Positions 25,378 to 35,400 of a stretch of 64,000 bases of DNA are shown here, piece by piece (position 1 is the stretch's first letter; each line of letters opens with the position of its first letter). The DNA comes from Mucilaginibacter sp. Its GTDB lineage: Bacteria > Bacteroidota > Bacteroidia > Sphingobacteriales > Sphingobacteriaceae. The notes under the pieces were generated by a model. That model saw only the letters and a program-made list of their open reading frames with translations, had not been told where the DNA came from and did not search any database. Position numbers and translations under genes: made by a program. The stretch covers positions 124,001 through 188,000 of the forward strand of contig JAQBOA010000016.1 of the NCBI GenBank assembly GCA_028288305.1. Reading direction: 5' to 3'.

Positions 25378-26313
25378 ATGAGCAAAGAAAAACGGGGCGG
25401 CAACTGGCCAGTACTAATTTACAATAACTTAAAGGACACGTTACAGACTGTACAGCTTTGGACACAGATCGTTGGGAAAATACGGATGGTTAATATGCCC
25501 TGGATCAATCATGGCTGGCATGTAACACTTTATATATCCTCAAGGGGGCTTTCCACTGGAAGTATCCCTTATGGGAATCACAGCTTTCAAATCGATTTAG
25601 ATTTTATAGATCACCAATTAGTGGTTTCAGCAAGTGACGGCGGTTTAAAGCGTCTGCCCCTGCAACAAAGAACGGTAGCAAGTTTTTATAGTGACCTATT
25701 TAGCTTGCTTAGTGAAATGAATATATCCACAGAGATCTATGCCAAGCCCAACGAACTCGAAATAGCGATTCCTTTTGCAGATGATGATGTGCATAAAACC
25801 TATGATGCCCACCAAATGCATACGTATTGGCAAGCTTTAGTCAGGATCGATTCAGTATTTACCCGGTTCAGAGCTGAGTTTACTGGAAAATGCAGTCCGG
25901 TGCATTTGTTTTGGGGCGGCTTCGATTTAGCAGTGACCCGCTTTTCGGGCAGAACGGCACCGTTGTATCATAGTAAAGTACCAAATATGTCGGAGCGGGT
26001 TATGCAGGAGGCTTACTCTCATGAAGTATCCAGCGCTGGCTTTTGGCCAGGCAGTGACGTTTATCCTTTTCCTGCATTTTATTCTTATTGCTATCCTTTC
26101 CAACCGGCTTATAGCACACAGCCTGTTGAGCCTGAGCAGGCTTTTTACAATGCTGAAATGGGTGAGCTTTTATTGAACTACGAGATTGTACAGCAGGCTG
26201 AAGATCCGGAAGGCACTTTGCTGAAATTTTTGAGATCCACCTACAAGGCAGCGGCCAAGACTGGTAATTGGGATCATAAATTAGACTGTAACCTGACCAG
26301 TTTTGAAAAATAG
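25378..26313 (+). CDS. DUF5996 family protein (311 aa)
   Basis: Soluble protein matching the DUF5996 pattern by recognition: an N-terminal NWPVLIYNNLKDTLQTVQLWTQIVGKIR, then NHGWHVTLYISSRGLSTG, the MHTYWQALVRIDSVFTRFRAEFTGKCSPVHLFWGGFDLAVTRFSGR core, and a Pro/aromatic-rich C-terminal HEVSSAGFWPGSD segment. The biochemical function of the family is unknown. No signal peptide. It appears to be a stand-alone gene with no operon partners. Confidence 0.85.
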   Translation: MSKEKRGGNWPVLIYNNLKDTLQTVQLWTQIVGKIRMVNMPWINHGWHVTLYISSRGLSTGSIPYGNHSFQIDLDFIDHQLVVSASDGGLKRLPLQQRTVASFYSDLFSLLSEMNISTEIYAKPNELEIAIPFADDDVHKTYDAHQMHTYWQALVRIDSVFTRFRAEFTGKCSPVHLFWGGFDLAVTRFSGRTAPLYHSKVPNMSERVMQEAYSHEVSSAGFWPGSDVYPFPAFYSYCYPFQPAYSTQPVEPEQAFYNAEMGELLLNYEIVQQAEDPEGTLLKFLRSTYKAAAKTGNWDHKLDCNLTSFEK

Positions 26314-26347
26314 AACGGATTATTATTGCTTGGTTTCTGAACTCAAA

Positions 26348-26704
26348 CTATCTTTCCTTTCTAATTTTCTCGCGATGCATCGTGCCCCATTCAGACAGCG
26401 CACCCAGCACATCCTTTAATGTATTTGCGTAATCAGTGATATGATATTCTACCACTACCGGTGTTTGAGGATGTACAATTCTTTTGACAAAGCCATTTAA
26501 TTCAAGTTCCTTTAGCTCGTTAGACAATACACGGGCCGAAATCCCATTTACAGTTCGTTGTATTTCGTTGAAGCGTTTATTGCCTTCCCCTAAAGCTACA
26601 ATTACCCGTAATTTCCATTTACCGCCAATTACATAAAGCGCATCGCCAATAGCGTTTAACAAACCTGTACATTCCCGGGAAGTAACCTTTGCGTCAATAT
26701 TCAT
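26348..26704 (-). CDS. HxlR-family winged-helix transcriptional regulator
   Basis: A 118-residue HxlR/DUF24 regulator with the typical LNAIGDALYVIGGKWKLRVIVALGEGNKRFNEIQRTVNGISARVLSNELKELE core and a conserved N-terminal Cys (Cys12, REC). In YodB/HypR-type members this Cys senses quinones or electrophiles. It is divergent from an azoreductase, the classical target of such regulators, and the spacer between them holds three 18-bp-spaced ACTAAT units that may be its operator. Confidence 0.9.
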   Translation of the reverse strand: MNIDAKVTSRECTGLLNAIGDALYVIGGKWKLRVIVALGEGNKRFNEIQRTVNGISARVLSNELKELELNGFVKRIVHPQTPVVVEYHITDYANTLKDVLGALSEWGTMHREKIRKER

Positions 26705-26724
26705 AACGATCTGATTTTTAGAAA

Positions 26725-26766
26725 ACTAATATAAAGGTTACTACTAATCTTTTGTATACTACTAAT
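26725..26766. promoter_or_regulatory. triple direct repeat, candidate HxlR operator
   Basis: ACTAAT occurs at 26725-26730, 26743-26748 and 26761-26766, exactly 18 bp apart. The last two are extended to TACTACTAAT. The repeats fill the spacer between the divergent HxlR regulator and the azoreductase, immediately upstream of the azoreductase -7 element. Direct-repeat operators on one helix face fit a dimeric winged-helix regulator; this is inference. Confidence 0.5.
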
Positions 26767-26786
26767 AATTTATAACCAAATATAGG

Positions 26787-26794
26787 TAGTTTTG
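26787..26794 (+). promoter_or_regulatory. -7 promoter element for azoR
   Basis: TAGTTTTG matches TAnnTTTG and lies 22 bp ahead of the ATG at 26816. Its position shows that the upstream TTG at 26792 cannot be the translation start. Confidence 0.5.
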
Positions 26795-26815
26795 CTCAGA
26801 TTAAAAACAAAAACG

Positions 26816-27418
26816 ATGAAAAAAATACTTCATATTATTTCCAGCCCAAGAGGAGAAGCCTCGTTTAGTATTAAATTAGGAAATGCTGTTATTAAAAAAA
26901 TACAAGCTGCATATCCCGGCAGTACTGTAAAAGAAAGCAACCTTGTTGAAAAACGATTCCCCCACCTGGAAGAGGCCCATATCACTTCTTTTTTCACGCC
27001 GGCTGAAAACAGGACACCTGAAAATAGAGCAGCTTTAAGGCATTCAGATGAAGCTATACAGGAAATTCTGGATGCTAATATTATTGTGATAGGCGCACCA
27101 ATGTATAACTTTACGATCCATTCTACATTAAAGGCCTGGCTTGATCATATTGTGAGGGCAGGAGTTACTTTCAAACATGACAAGAATGGTGCTGAAGGAC
27201 TGATTAAAGGTAAAAAAATCTATATTGCCGAAACTACAGGCGGTATTTACTCGGAAGGACCAATGCAAACCCACGACTATATCGCCCCCTATTTAAAAAA
27301 GGTCCTGGGGCTTATAGGAATGACCGATGTTACAATATTTCGTGTAGAAGGTACAGCTATACCGGGCATACAGGATACTGCCCTGGAAAAAGGCATCAAC
27401 AGTATCAATTTAAATTAA
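26816..27418 (+). CDS. azoR: FMN-dependent NADH-azoreductase
   Basis: Flavodoxin-fold quinone/azo reductase of about 200 residues, starting MKKILHIISSPRGEASFSIKLG, with FMN-binding segments in SSPRGE, APMYNFTIHSTLKAWLDHIVRAGVTF and ETTGGIY. Reduces quinones by two electrons with NADH, avoiding radical formation. The frame is open from 26792, but the ATG at 26816 is chosen because the promoter element overlaps the upstream codons and the family starts there. Divergent from HxlR, which probably represses it until electrophiles appear. Confidence 0.9.
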   Translation: MKKILHIISSPRGEASFSIKLGNAVIKKIQAAYPGSTVKESNLVEKRFPHLEEAHITSFFTPAENRTPENRAALRHSDEAIQEILDANIIVIGAPMYNFTIHSTLKAWLDHIVRAGVTFKHDKNGAEGLIKGKKIYIAETTGGIYSEGPMQTHDYIAPYLKKVLGLIGMTDVTIFRVEGTAIPGIQDTALEKGINSINLN

Positions 27419-27435
27419 ATTACCATTACCGCATA

Positions 27436-27468
27436 AAAATGCTTAAAATCGCTGATTTTGGGCATTTT
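27436..27468. terminator. bidirectional terminator between azoR and acpS
   Basis: A 14 bp stem with two G-T pairs (AAAATGCTTAAAAT with ATTTTGGGCATTTT) and a five-base loop, placed between two convergent genes. Confidence 0.75.
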
Positions 27469-27496
27469 ATGCATTCACCTTATTAACAGGGAATCA

Positions 27497-27871
27497 TTAT
27501 TTTTCTATAATTACTACTGCTGATGCCACAGTTTTAATATGGGTTAAAGAAACTATAATGTTAATAATTTGCATAGCATTAATGGTAACCGTTGTCGCAC
27601 CCAGGAAGACCAGTTCAGGTTTGCCAAGTTTATTATTAATTATCTCAACTTCGTTAAATGCGGTGTCCTTAAGCCAGCCTGTTCCAATTGCTTTAAAAAA
27701 AGCTTCCTTTGCTGCAAAACGGGCTGCATAATGTTCGTATTTGTTGGTTTTGTTTTCGCAATAGACTATTTCATTTTCAGAAAAAACCAATTCCCTGAAA
27801 CCATTTTCTTTCTTAATCTTGTCTGCAATCCGTTCAACTTCAATTATATCAATACCAAGACCAGCTATCAT
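27497..27871 (-). CDS. acpS: holo-[acyl-carrier-protein] synthase
   Basis: Transfers 4'-phosphopantetheine from CoA to Ser of acyl carrier proteins. The 124-residue length is normal. Motifs: GLGIDIIEVERI at the N-terminus with the Mg-binding Asp, and the FAAKEAFFKAIGTG block. It should activate the primary-metabolism ACP and could serve the two ACPs of the pigment locus about 12-17 kb away. It is of the small AcpS type, not the Sfp type usually needed for peptide synthetases. Confidence 0.93.
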   Translation of the reverse strand: MIAGLGIDIIEVERIADKIKKENGFRELVFSENEIVYCENKTNKYEHYAARFAAKEAFFKAIGTGWLKDTAFNEVEIINNKLGKPELVFLGATTVTINAMQIINIIVSLTHIKTVASAVVIIEK

Positions 27872-27967
27872 TTGTTAGTTATTTTTTATCAAACTTAGAT
27901 AAAAATTGATTAAAAGCCTTGATACCCGGTTACCGGCATTATACATCTGAATATTTATTTCAAACAA

Positions 27968-29194
27968 TTATTCAATACTTTTATTTGGAGGCAATAAAAT
28001 AATCTTCTTGCTTGCACGCTCGGTAGCAAATGAAGCCACCATACAGGTAACCAGGATAAGTATGATAGTTCCATTCAGGATGTTTTCATCAATAATTTTG
28101 TTTTTATAACCAACTAATATGATGGCCAGCGTTGCAGCAGCATGCGAACTGCTTAACCCAAATATCAGCTTACGCTGAATAGTTGAATAGTTAAATATTT
28201 TTTGGGTGAAAAGAGCGGATAACCATTTTCCCGCTAAGGCTACGATGGTTAAAATTATAGCTATAAGGATGGCCTGCTGCCCTCTGAAAAACACATGCAG
28301 GTCAACTACCATTCCTACACTTATAAGGAAGAACGGAATAAATATGGATCTACCTACAAATTCAATGTTATTGCTCAGTTCCGACGGCCGTGGAATTAAA
28401 GGGTTAAGGGCAAGTCCTGCAATAAATGCGCCGATAATAGGTTCAACTCCGGCCAGTTGTGCCAAAAATGCTGAAAAAAACAAACAGGAGAGTATGAAAA
28501 CATAATGTGACGTTTTCCCACTTTCAGGCTTGGTAAAGAACCATTTAGCTATACGGGGAATAAGTAAAAACACAATTAAAGTGAATATGGTAAGGGAAAC
28601 TATTAACTGCAGCCAAAACGCAGTGGTTAATCCGCCACTTTTAGTTCCAATAATTACAGCCAGGATAATAAGCACCGCCGTATCAGTTAATATTGTTCCG
28701 CCTATGGTAACTGCCACCGCTTCATTTTTTGAAATCCCGTATTTGCTTATAATTGGATACGCTACCAGTGTATGGGTTGCAAACATGCTTGATGTAAGAA
28801 AAGAAGTAATTAAGGGATAGCCAAGCAGGTAGTAACAAACAGGGAAGCCAATCAATATAGGTATAGAAAATGTTAAAAATCCGAATACAAAGCTTTTATG
28901 TTTTTTCTTTTTAAACTCATTAAGATCAAGCTCAATACCGGCAATAAACATTATATAAAGCAAGCCTATTGTAGCAAATAGATCAACAGCCGAGTTTTTA
29001 CTGAGCAAGTTTAGCCCATAAGGGCCAATGGCAATACCCGCTATAATAAATCCTATAATATCGGGTATTTTAATTTTCCCCATCAGTAATGGCGAAAACA
29101 GAATAATAAAAAGTATAAGCGTAAAAATAAGTACCGGGTTGGTAAAAGGAATTTGGAACTGTTGAAAGATATGGTCCCAGAAATTATTGCTCAT
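27968..29194 (-). CDS. cation:proton antiporter, Kef/CPA2 type
   Basis: Inner-membrane exchanger of 408 residues with about 12 hydrophobic helices (Na_H_Exchanger family). Typical segments are IPDIIGFIIAGIAIGPYGL near the N-terminus and EPIIGAFIAGLALNPLIP in the middle. No C-terminal TrkA_N/RCK regulatory domain is present, so it is the short form. It lies 71 bp downstream of the C45 hydrolase on the same strand and might be read from the pigment transcript, but it is probably unrelated to it. Confidence 0.9.
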   Translation of the reverse strand: MSNNFWDHIFQQFQIPFTNPVLIFTLILFIILFSPLLMGKIKIPDIIGFIIAGIAIGPYGLNLLSKNSAVDLFATIGLLYIMFIAGIELDLNEFKKKKHKSFVFGFLTFSIPILIGFPVCYYLLGYPLITSFLTSSMFATHTLVAYPIISKYGISKNEAVAVTIGGTILTDTAVLIILAVIIGTKSGGLTTAFWLQLIVSLTIFTLIVFLLIPRIAKWFFTKPESGKTSHYVFILSCLFFSAFLAQLAGVEPIIGAFIAGLALNPLIPRPSELSNNIEFVGRSIFIPFFLISVGMVVDLHVFFRGQQAILIAIILTIVALAGKWLSALFTQKIFNYSTIQRKLIFGLSSSHAAATLAIILVGYKNKIIDENILNGTIILILVTCMVASFATERASKKIILLPPNKSIE

Positions 29195-29265
29195 AGGCTA
29201 GTTGGAAATCGGAAAAAATGTCTCTACAGTTTATATACTACTTATATTTTTTAAATGTCATACAC

Positions 29266-30939
29266 CTAATTTTTTTTGCATTGAGTTATTTTTTGTTTTA
29301 TAGAATCTTCTTCCTGTTTTGTTGCAATCACTTTTGTTAAAGCTGTTTGGTAAAAGTGAAGGGCCTTTTTAAATTGCTTTTGTTTAAATGAATAATTCCC
29401 GGCAATTACGTAAGCATTATAATATTGAGGATTATTGATAATCAAGCTGTCGGGATCAACCTGTTCGTTATCATTTATGCGTTGTTCAATGCTTCTGTAA
29501 GCTACAAAATTTTTATATGAGCGGGATTTTAAAAATGTATCGGCAGCAATGGTAAGATTGCTATCAATAATCTCTTGGTCCTTTTTCATACCCTTTAAGG
29601 CAAAAACTTTTTTTAGATCATAACAAACAAATTGACCCAGTTGCCACGGAGAGGTTGAAACCCACACTTTTAATTTTTGCGGCTCAAAAACAATAGAATG
29701 GTGGGCAACAAACTCGTTAATTGATTTTTCGTTACCTAAGCCAATATTTGCATTGTTTAAACCTTTTGTATCTCTTAATATATTAATGGTTTTTTGAACG
29801 GTATTTTTTCCATTATTATTTAATAAGTCCATTAAGTGTTCATAACGATACGGTGATGCGCTATTGCTTATCTGTTCAATATTTCCTTTTGACTGACGCA
29901 AAACTTTACCCTGAAAATGATTAGCACAAACTATAAAATTGGCGTTTGGATCATATACATCAAGGGTATCCGGTGTTTTTTCAATTACAACCGCTTTCTT
30001 ATCATAAGCTGATGCGACCAGCAATGACTCAGAAACAAACATTCTCCTTTTTTTTGCGATCTGAATAGCTTCCTTAATATTTTGTGCGTACTGTAAAATT
30101 TCCCGGGCAACTAATGATACGGGTGTAGCAGAACCGGTGGGTACTGTGCTTTTAGCAGCGTTTATTGTTAAGCTTAGCCCTCTGTCATTCATGCCTGACA
30201 CCGCTCCTATAAACCCTCCCCAAGTAACAGTCATGAACTTATAACCATGTGCAGGATTATAAAAAGCTACAATTTTATCACGGGCAAAGTCATCATTTAC
30301 ATAAAAATCAAAATTACGGCCAATGATCATTGTACTATCTTCCGACCGGGCATCCCAGGTGCCAAATGATGTACAGCCCACCAAAGCCATGCCTTGTAAA
30401 GCGTGACCTATATCATGAGCAGCATGATAATTGAGTATCCGTTGATAGTTAGATCCTATATATCGATATTTATCCGAAGCGGATTGAGATATACCGTAAA
30501 TCTCTTCTTTATACTCTTTGGTTATATTTTTGTCCAGATCCCGGTTAAACCAGGCTACAAAATATTTAAGAAAAGAACGGTAAAATTTCGAGGGAACTAT
30601 TTTAGCTATCTGTGCAGTAAAGTAATCCTCCTGTTTTATTACTAGCTCTTTAGTAAGTTTTCCGTTAATCACTCCCCTTTCAAAAGGTTCACCTTCAATA
30701 TATAACTCGTACAAGCCGCTTTTACTTTTACGGAACCAGTTGTTTTTAATAGTATAAAACCCTGGTGAAGGTTCGTTTCGTTGCAATTTTTCACTGCTTA
30801 CATCTTTTGGCTTTGGAGGATAATCAATGGCAACGCAAAATAAATAAACAGCAAGTATTAACAGTAAAACAGTAACGCCCGAAAAAACATATAAAATGCT
30901 TTTCAGCAACCTTTTAACGAGTGTGCTTTTTTTAAGCAT
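29266..30939 (-). CDS. membrane-anchored C45-type Ntn hydrolase / acyltransferase
   Basis: A 557-residue protein with an N-terminal transmembrane helix (about 14-37) and a periplasmic body resembling acyl-CoA:6-aminopenicillanate acyltransferase (peptidase family C45). The candidate N-terminal nucleophile after self-cleavage is Cys189 in LVGCTSFGTWDAR; downstream family features are IIGRNFDFYVND and VSGMNDRGLSLTINA. The C-terminal about 60 residues look like a TPR-type helix pair. It is last of the left-going pigment operon and overlaps the CrtI-like gene by 8 bp. It may form or cleave the ester/amide joining the polyene acid to its partner; this is inference. Confidence 0.82.
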   Translation of the reverse strand: MLKKSTLVKRLLKSILYVFSGVTVLLLILAVYLFCVAIDYPPKPKDVSSEKLQRNEPSPGFYTIKNNWFRKSKSGLYELYIEGEPFERGVINGKLTKELVIKQEDYFTAQIAKIVPSKFYRSFLKYFVAWFNRDLDKNITKEYKEEIYGISQSASDKYRYIGSNYQRILNYHAAHDIGHALQGMALVGCTSFGTWDARSEDSTMIIGRNFDFYVNDDFARDKIVAFYNPAHGYKFMTVTWGGFIGAVSGMNDRGLSLTINAAKSTVPTGSATPVSLVAREILQYAQNIKEAIQIAKKRRMFVSESLLVASAYDKKAVVIEKTPDTLDVYDPNANFIVCANHFQGKVLRQSKGNIEQISNSASPYRYEHLMDLLNNNGKNTVQKTINILRDTKGLNNANIGLGNEKSINEFVAHHSIVFEPQKLKVWVSTSPWQLGQFVCYDLKKVFALKGMKKDQEIIDSNLTIAADTFLKSRSYKNFVAYRSIEQRINDNEQVDPDSLIINNPQYYNAYVIAGNYSFKQKQFKKALHFYQTALTKVIATKQEEDSIKQKITQCKKN

Positions 30940-32446
30940 TTCTTATTTTAGTTATAACGCTATCATTACCTAATAATGCGCAACAAGTAACTATACTGCT
31001 CATTGATGCTCCTAATATTCCGTGTAAGTTAAGGTTTTGCCCTGTTAAATATAAATTTGGCAACTTGGTACGGGGCGAAATGAATGTTTTTAAAGGATGC
31101 TTATAATCTTTAACTATACCATATAATGAGCCGTCTTCATTTCCGATATAATCCCTGTACGAAAGCGGAGTAGCTACGTAATACGATTTTATACAATTTC
31201 TTAAATCAGGAAACTTTCTTTCAACGGCATCTAACAAAATTTCAGCTTTACGCTTTTTAAAAGCGTTGTAGGTTTCGCCGCGGTCATTTACGTTTGAGAC
31301 AGTGTTAAATGTATCTTTCCATTGCGCTACTTCTTCATATCGCATATATGAAAGTATAGATAAGCCGTCAGCATATTCTTCCGATTTGGAGGAAGCGCCG
31401 CAAAATATAGCATAGCCTAAAGGCCAGTTCTCTTCTGTATGTTCAGCCGTGGTCCATACGTACCCTTCCCGGCCGCAATAATAGTTGTGTTTAAAATATT
31501 TAAAACTATTCTTCTTAAAAACAATATTTAAAGTAAAAGCCGACGTTGAATTTTCAAGGCTTTTTAACCGGTTACGGTAAGCATTTTTTATAAGCGGGGT
31601 ATCAGTAATCTCCAGCGTTTTAACAGGATGCATGTTAGAAATAAAGTACCGGGCATGCATTTTGGAGCCATCTGCAAGTTCCACATAACTTGCCATCCCA
31701 TTTTCTTCTACTATCTTCTTAACCTCACAATTCCGGATTATTTTTCCACCATTTTCCTTGATATTTTTTGATAGCAACTTCGCTATCTGTGAGCCACCAT
31801 CAACACACTTCCATGAACTTTCAATGTAGCTGTTTAAAATAAGGGCATGTACATACAAGGGCGTTTTATCTGCCTGGCCTGCGTATAAAGCATTATTAGC
31901 AGCCAATATCCCTTGCAGCCTGGTATTGGTGGTTATTGAATTAATATAAGCCTGTGTATCAATTTCAAGAACACCGGATTTTTCGTTAAAATCATTTGAT
32001 GACCGCAAATTGTATAATGGAAATTTACTGCAAACCTCTTTTATTTTATCGCAATAAATGCGTAATGCCTGCTCCTCTTCAGGGAAATGAACCAGTAGTT
32101 TATTGATAAAATTTTCGTATCCCTGGGCAAAATTATATTCTGTATTATCCCCTTCAATAAGTATCTTATCAAAAGCATCAATATCCTGTTGCTGCAACTT
32201 AAGCTTATCCATAATGCCCAGATATTTAAATATCTGATAAAGGTTCTGGCCTTTAGAAAGGCCCCCAAGATAATGCACACCCGAATCAAAAATCACTTTA
32301 TCGCGTACATAAGTTTGTAAGGACCCTCCTATTTGTTTATTTTTTTCAAGTACACAAACTTTAAAACCCTCCCTCCCAAGGATATCGGCACATACCAACC
32401 CACCCATACCGCTTCCGATTATTAGAATATCAAAATTCTCCATCAT
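30932..32446 (-). CDS. CrtI-like FAD-dependent oxidoreductase
   Basis: A 504-residue flavoprotein with the N-terminal Rossmann dinucleotide motif IIGSGMGGLVCADILGREG, VLEKNKQIGG, and a C-terminal LYLTGQNLNLHGILGASMSS, as in phytoene desaturases and retinol saturases (Amino_oxidase/NAD_binding_8). It overlaps the MMPL fusion gene by one base and the C45 gene by 8 bp, hence one operon. It may alter the polyene chain or the aromatic head group. The exact reaction cannot be read. Confidence 0.88.
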   Translation of the reverse strand: MMENFDILIIGSGMGGLVCADILGREGFKVCVLEKNKQIGGSLQTYVRDKVIFDSGVHYLGGLSKGQNLYQIFKYLGIMDKLKLQQQDIDAFDKILIEGDNTEYNFAQGYENFINKLLVHFPEEEQALRIYCDKIKEVCSKFPLYNLRSSNDFNEKSGVLEIDTQAYINSITTNTRLQGILAANNALYAGQADKTPLYVHALILNSYIESSWKCVDGGSQIAKLLSKNIKENGGKIIRNCEVKKIVEENGMASYVELADGSKMHARYFISNMHPVKTLEITDTPLIKNAYRNRLKSLENSTSAFTLNIVFKKNSFKYFKHNYYCGREGYVWTTAEHTEENWPLGYAIFCGASSKSEEYADGLSILSYMRYEEVAQWKDTFNTVSNVNDRGETYNAFKKRKAEILLDAVERKFPDLRNCIKSYYVATPLSYRDYIGNEDGSLYGIVKDYKHPLKTFISPRTKLPNLYLTGQNLNLHGILGASMSSIVTCCALLGNDSVITKIRNA

Positions 32447-35400
32447 TAATTTAGCTGTCTACGTTCTAATACAAAAACAATATCTGATGTATATTTTTCA
32501 TTATCTATCACTGTGTATTTTATATTTTGGTTAGTTGCCAAATCCTTCACAAATTGGCTTGAAAGACAAGGTGAGCCATTTGAAGTTGCTCTGTTAAATA
32601 TAAAAGGTTTAGGTGAAAAAATCCTGGTCAATATCGTACCTGTATCTTTTTGAGTTAAATTTTTATTATCAGTTCTTATAATAAGCATTCCACCTGGATT
32701 TAGGTGATCAATACATTTTTCAATAATAAGCTTTTGGTCTTTTGCCTGCATAGAAGGCAATACATCAGCCATAATTATTGCGTCATATGTATCGAAAGGA
32801 AGTTCCAACGCATTTCCAAAAATAAAATTTATTTTGTTATCCTTACTAAAGCAATTATTAGCAGTTTCAATTTTATCCTCATCATTGTCAATTCCTGTAA
32901 ATTCTCTTTCTTTGGATGTAAAGTGCAGCAGGTATGGCATAAAACCATATCCGCATCCTATATCCAGCATTTTGCCTTTGGGGGGAAGCAATTCATGAAA
33001 AATCTGGTAATTTTTTTCAATCCTTAGTTTAATTTTTAAATGCCATTCAAGTATCGGACCCTTATAAAGGTAATTGTATATTAATTGTTCTTTAAAATAT
33101 CCTGGCTGTTCGTTTTCTATACTAAACTGTTTAAATTGTTCTTTAAAATAGCGACCTATCAATTTAGTCTTTTCTGCATAACCTATTCCAAACCTGGTAT
33201 CACTTTGCTTTATCCGGGGAAGAAATTTAATTGATATTTTTCCATCTTTCAATAAAAAATCCCCCTTGGTCATAGTATAACCGGTGCCGTGTATCAATAT
33301 AGGCAATACGTCAATATTCAATTGTTCTGCAAGGTAAAATGCACCCTTATGGAATCGCTTTATTTCGCCGTCTACAGCCCTGGTACCTTCCGGGAATACA
33401 ACTATGGAATAGCCATGTTTTACCCTGTCGGCTAACAGTTCAATACTATTTTCTGCGCCATGGGCAACCGGGTAAAAATCGGCCATACGTGCTATCGCCC
33501 CAAACACAGGAGAGTTCCATACCCAGTTATTTGTTAATAATATTAGCTTGGGATGCAGCATAACCATTGACAATATATCAAGAAAGGATTGATGGTTACT
33601 GATAACTATTGCCGGTTCTGAAAAATCTGCATGTTGCGGGTCAATAATCTTCTTTTTTACATTGATCATGATGTACATCATTGACCAGGTAAGCTTTGAG
33701 ATAATGTAGTGGTAAACAAATTTGACTTTCTCTTTGCTAAATGGGATTAGTTTAAACAGAAATCCTAAGATTGTTAAAATTATGCAACCGGTAACAAAGT
33801 AAGAGAAAGCGAAAACACTTTTTAAAAAGCCGGTAAATGTCCATGGAAATTGCTTTTTTACCGTCCTGTTCCTTACAAGTATGTTAAACAAAAATGGTAT
33901 AAGTATTTGCGCCATTATAACAACGCAGCAAATACCTATAATAGAAATAAAGGCGATTGATTTTAATGCCGGATGCTGTGCAAATATTAATACCCCCAAA
34001 CCTGTAATAGTGGTAATAGCCGAAAGAAAAATGGATGTTTTGTAGGATGACATTACTTTTTTGCCAGTCTTATATTCCTGCAGCAAACCATCCATAATAT
34101 ACAGGCTATAATCATCTCCAAGGCCAAAAATCAGGGCCGAAATAATAATATTAATAATGTTAAACTCTATTGAAAGTATCCCCATTAATCCAAGTATCCA
34201 TATCATTGACGTAAACATCGGAATAAAGGAAACCAGGGTGAGTTCTATACGGCCGTAGGTTAACCATAATACTGTTAGTACCAGCAGGGAAGACATTACA
34301 GCAATTTTGGTAAAATCCGAATTGATAATCAGTACCAGCTTATTGGTGAGGTATTGTTTATCAACAACGGTTACATTCTGATTGTCTTTAAATGCGTCAT
34401 AAATTACCGGTTTATTTTTTGGTGTTGTTTGCACCAGAGTAACTACGGTTGAATGCCCGGCTCTTTCATTGATAAAGTCGTCAAGGAAACTTTTCCTTAT
34501 TTCTGCCATGTTCTGTTTGTCGGCAACATCGTAGTTTTTATTCAGCAGGGTTTTAAACTTATCAAAAGCTGTTGCTTTAAAACCTATAGCAATCCCTTGT
34601 TGCTCAAGCGTTGCAAATAGTTTTTGTTTTTTTTCATCTGTCCAATATTTTTTCCATCGCTCAATTCTTGTTTTTTGTAATGAATCAGAAATAATGAGGG
34701 ATGAGACCCCAGAATATTTAATTACAATATTTTTTTTCTGAAGCGTTTCAATTTGGTCAGAGAGCTTTTCATTATTAACCAGCGCCTCATCCAATGTTTT
34801 TCCTTCAGTAACCAGATAAACTGACTGCAGTGAAAATTTATTTATCTTGTTTAGTTTGGCCTCGGCCTGTTTTAATTTGGGCGACATATAATTCATGCCA
34901 GCCAGATCAAATTCAAAAGACACATAATTTGCAGTATATCCAAAAACTATGGTGAGCACTACAATACAGATAACGATAAATTTATTGTATTCCGGATTGT
35001 AAGCGGCCATTTTATCAATCCACGAAAACTGTATTATTTTATGATGTTGCTTTTCTTGTTTGGTTGTAATAAACTGGGGTAAAAAAACTAAAGAACAAAA
35101 CGATGCACCAATTAAACTAAAGCCGGCAAATAATCCCAGATCCTTCAGCATTTCGGATTGTACAAATTCCAGGCAAAAAAAGCCGCCAATGGTGGTAAAA
35201 CTTCCTATGGTTAAAGGAAGCATTAAATCCTTAATTACTTGTTCAACACTTTTAGTATGACGATAGTGATTAAAAACATGCAGTGAATAATTAATCGCTA
35301 TGCCGAGTACTACTGAACCTGTACCCAAGGCTATAACTGAAAGACCTCCCTTTATGAAATAGATAACGGTTAATGAAAACAGGGCGCCAAATAAAACCGG

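Noticed and set aside
27497..27871. AcpS as the activator of the peptide synthetase
   Set aside because: It is the small AcpS type, which normally modifies ACPs; NRPS carriers usually need an Sfp-type enzyme, not seen in this window.
29266..30939. Penicillin acyltransferase or beta-lactam biosynthesis
   Set aside because: Only the Ntn fold is shared; no beta-lactam genes are near and the operon is a pigment locus.
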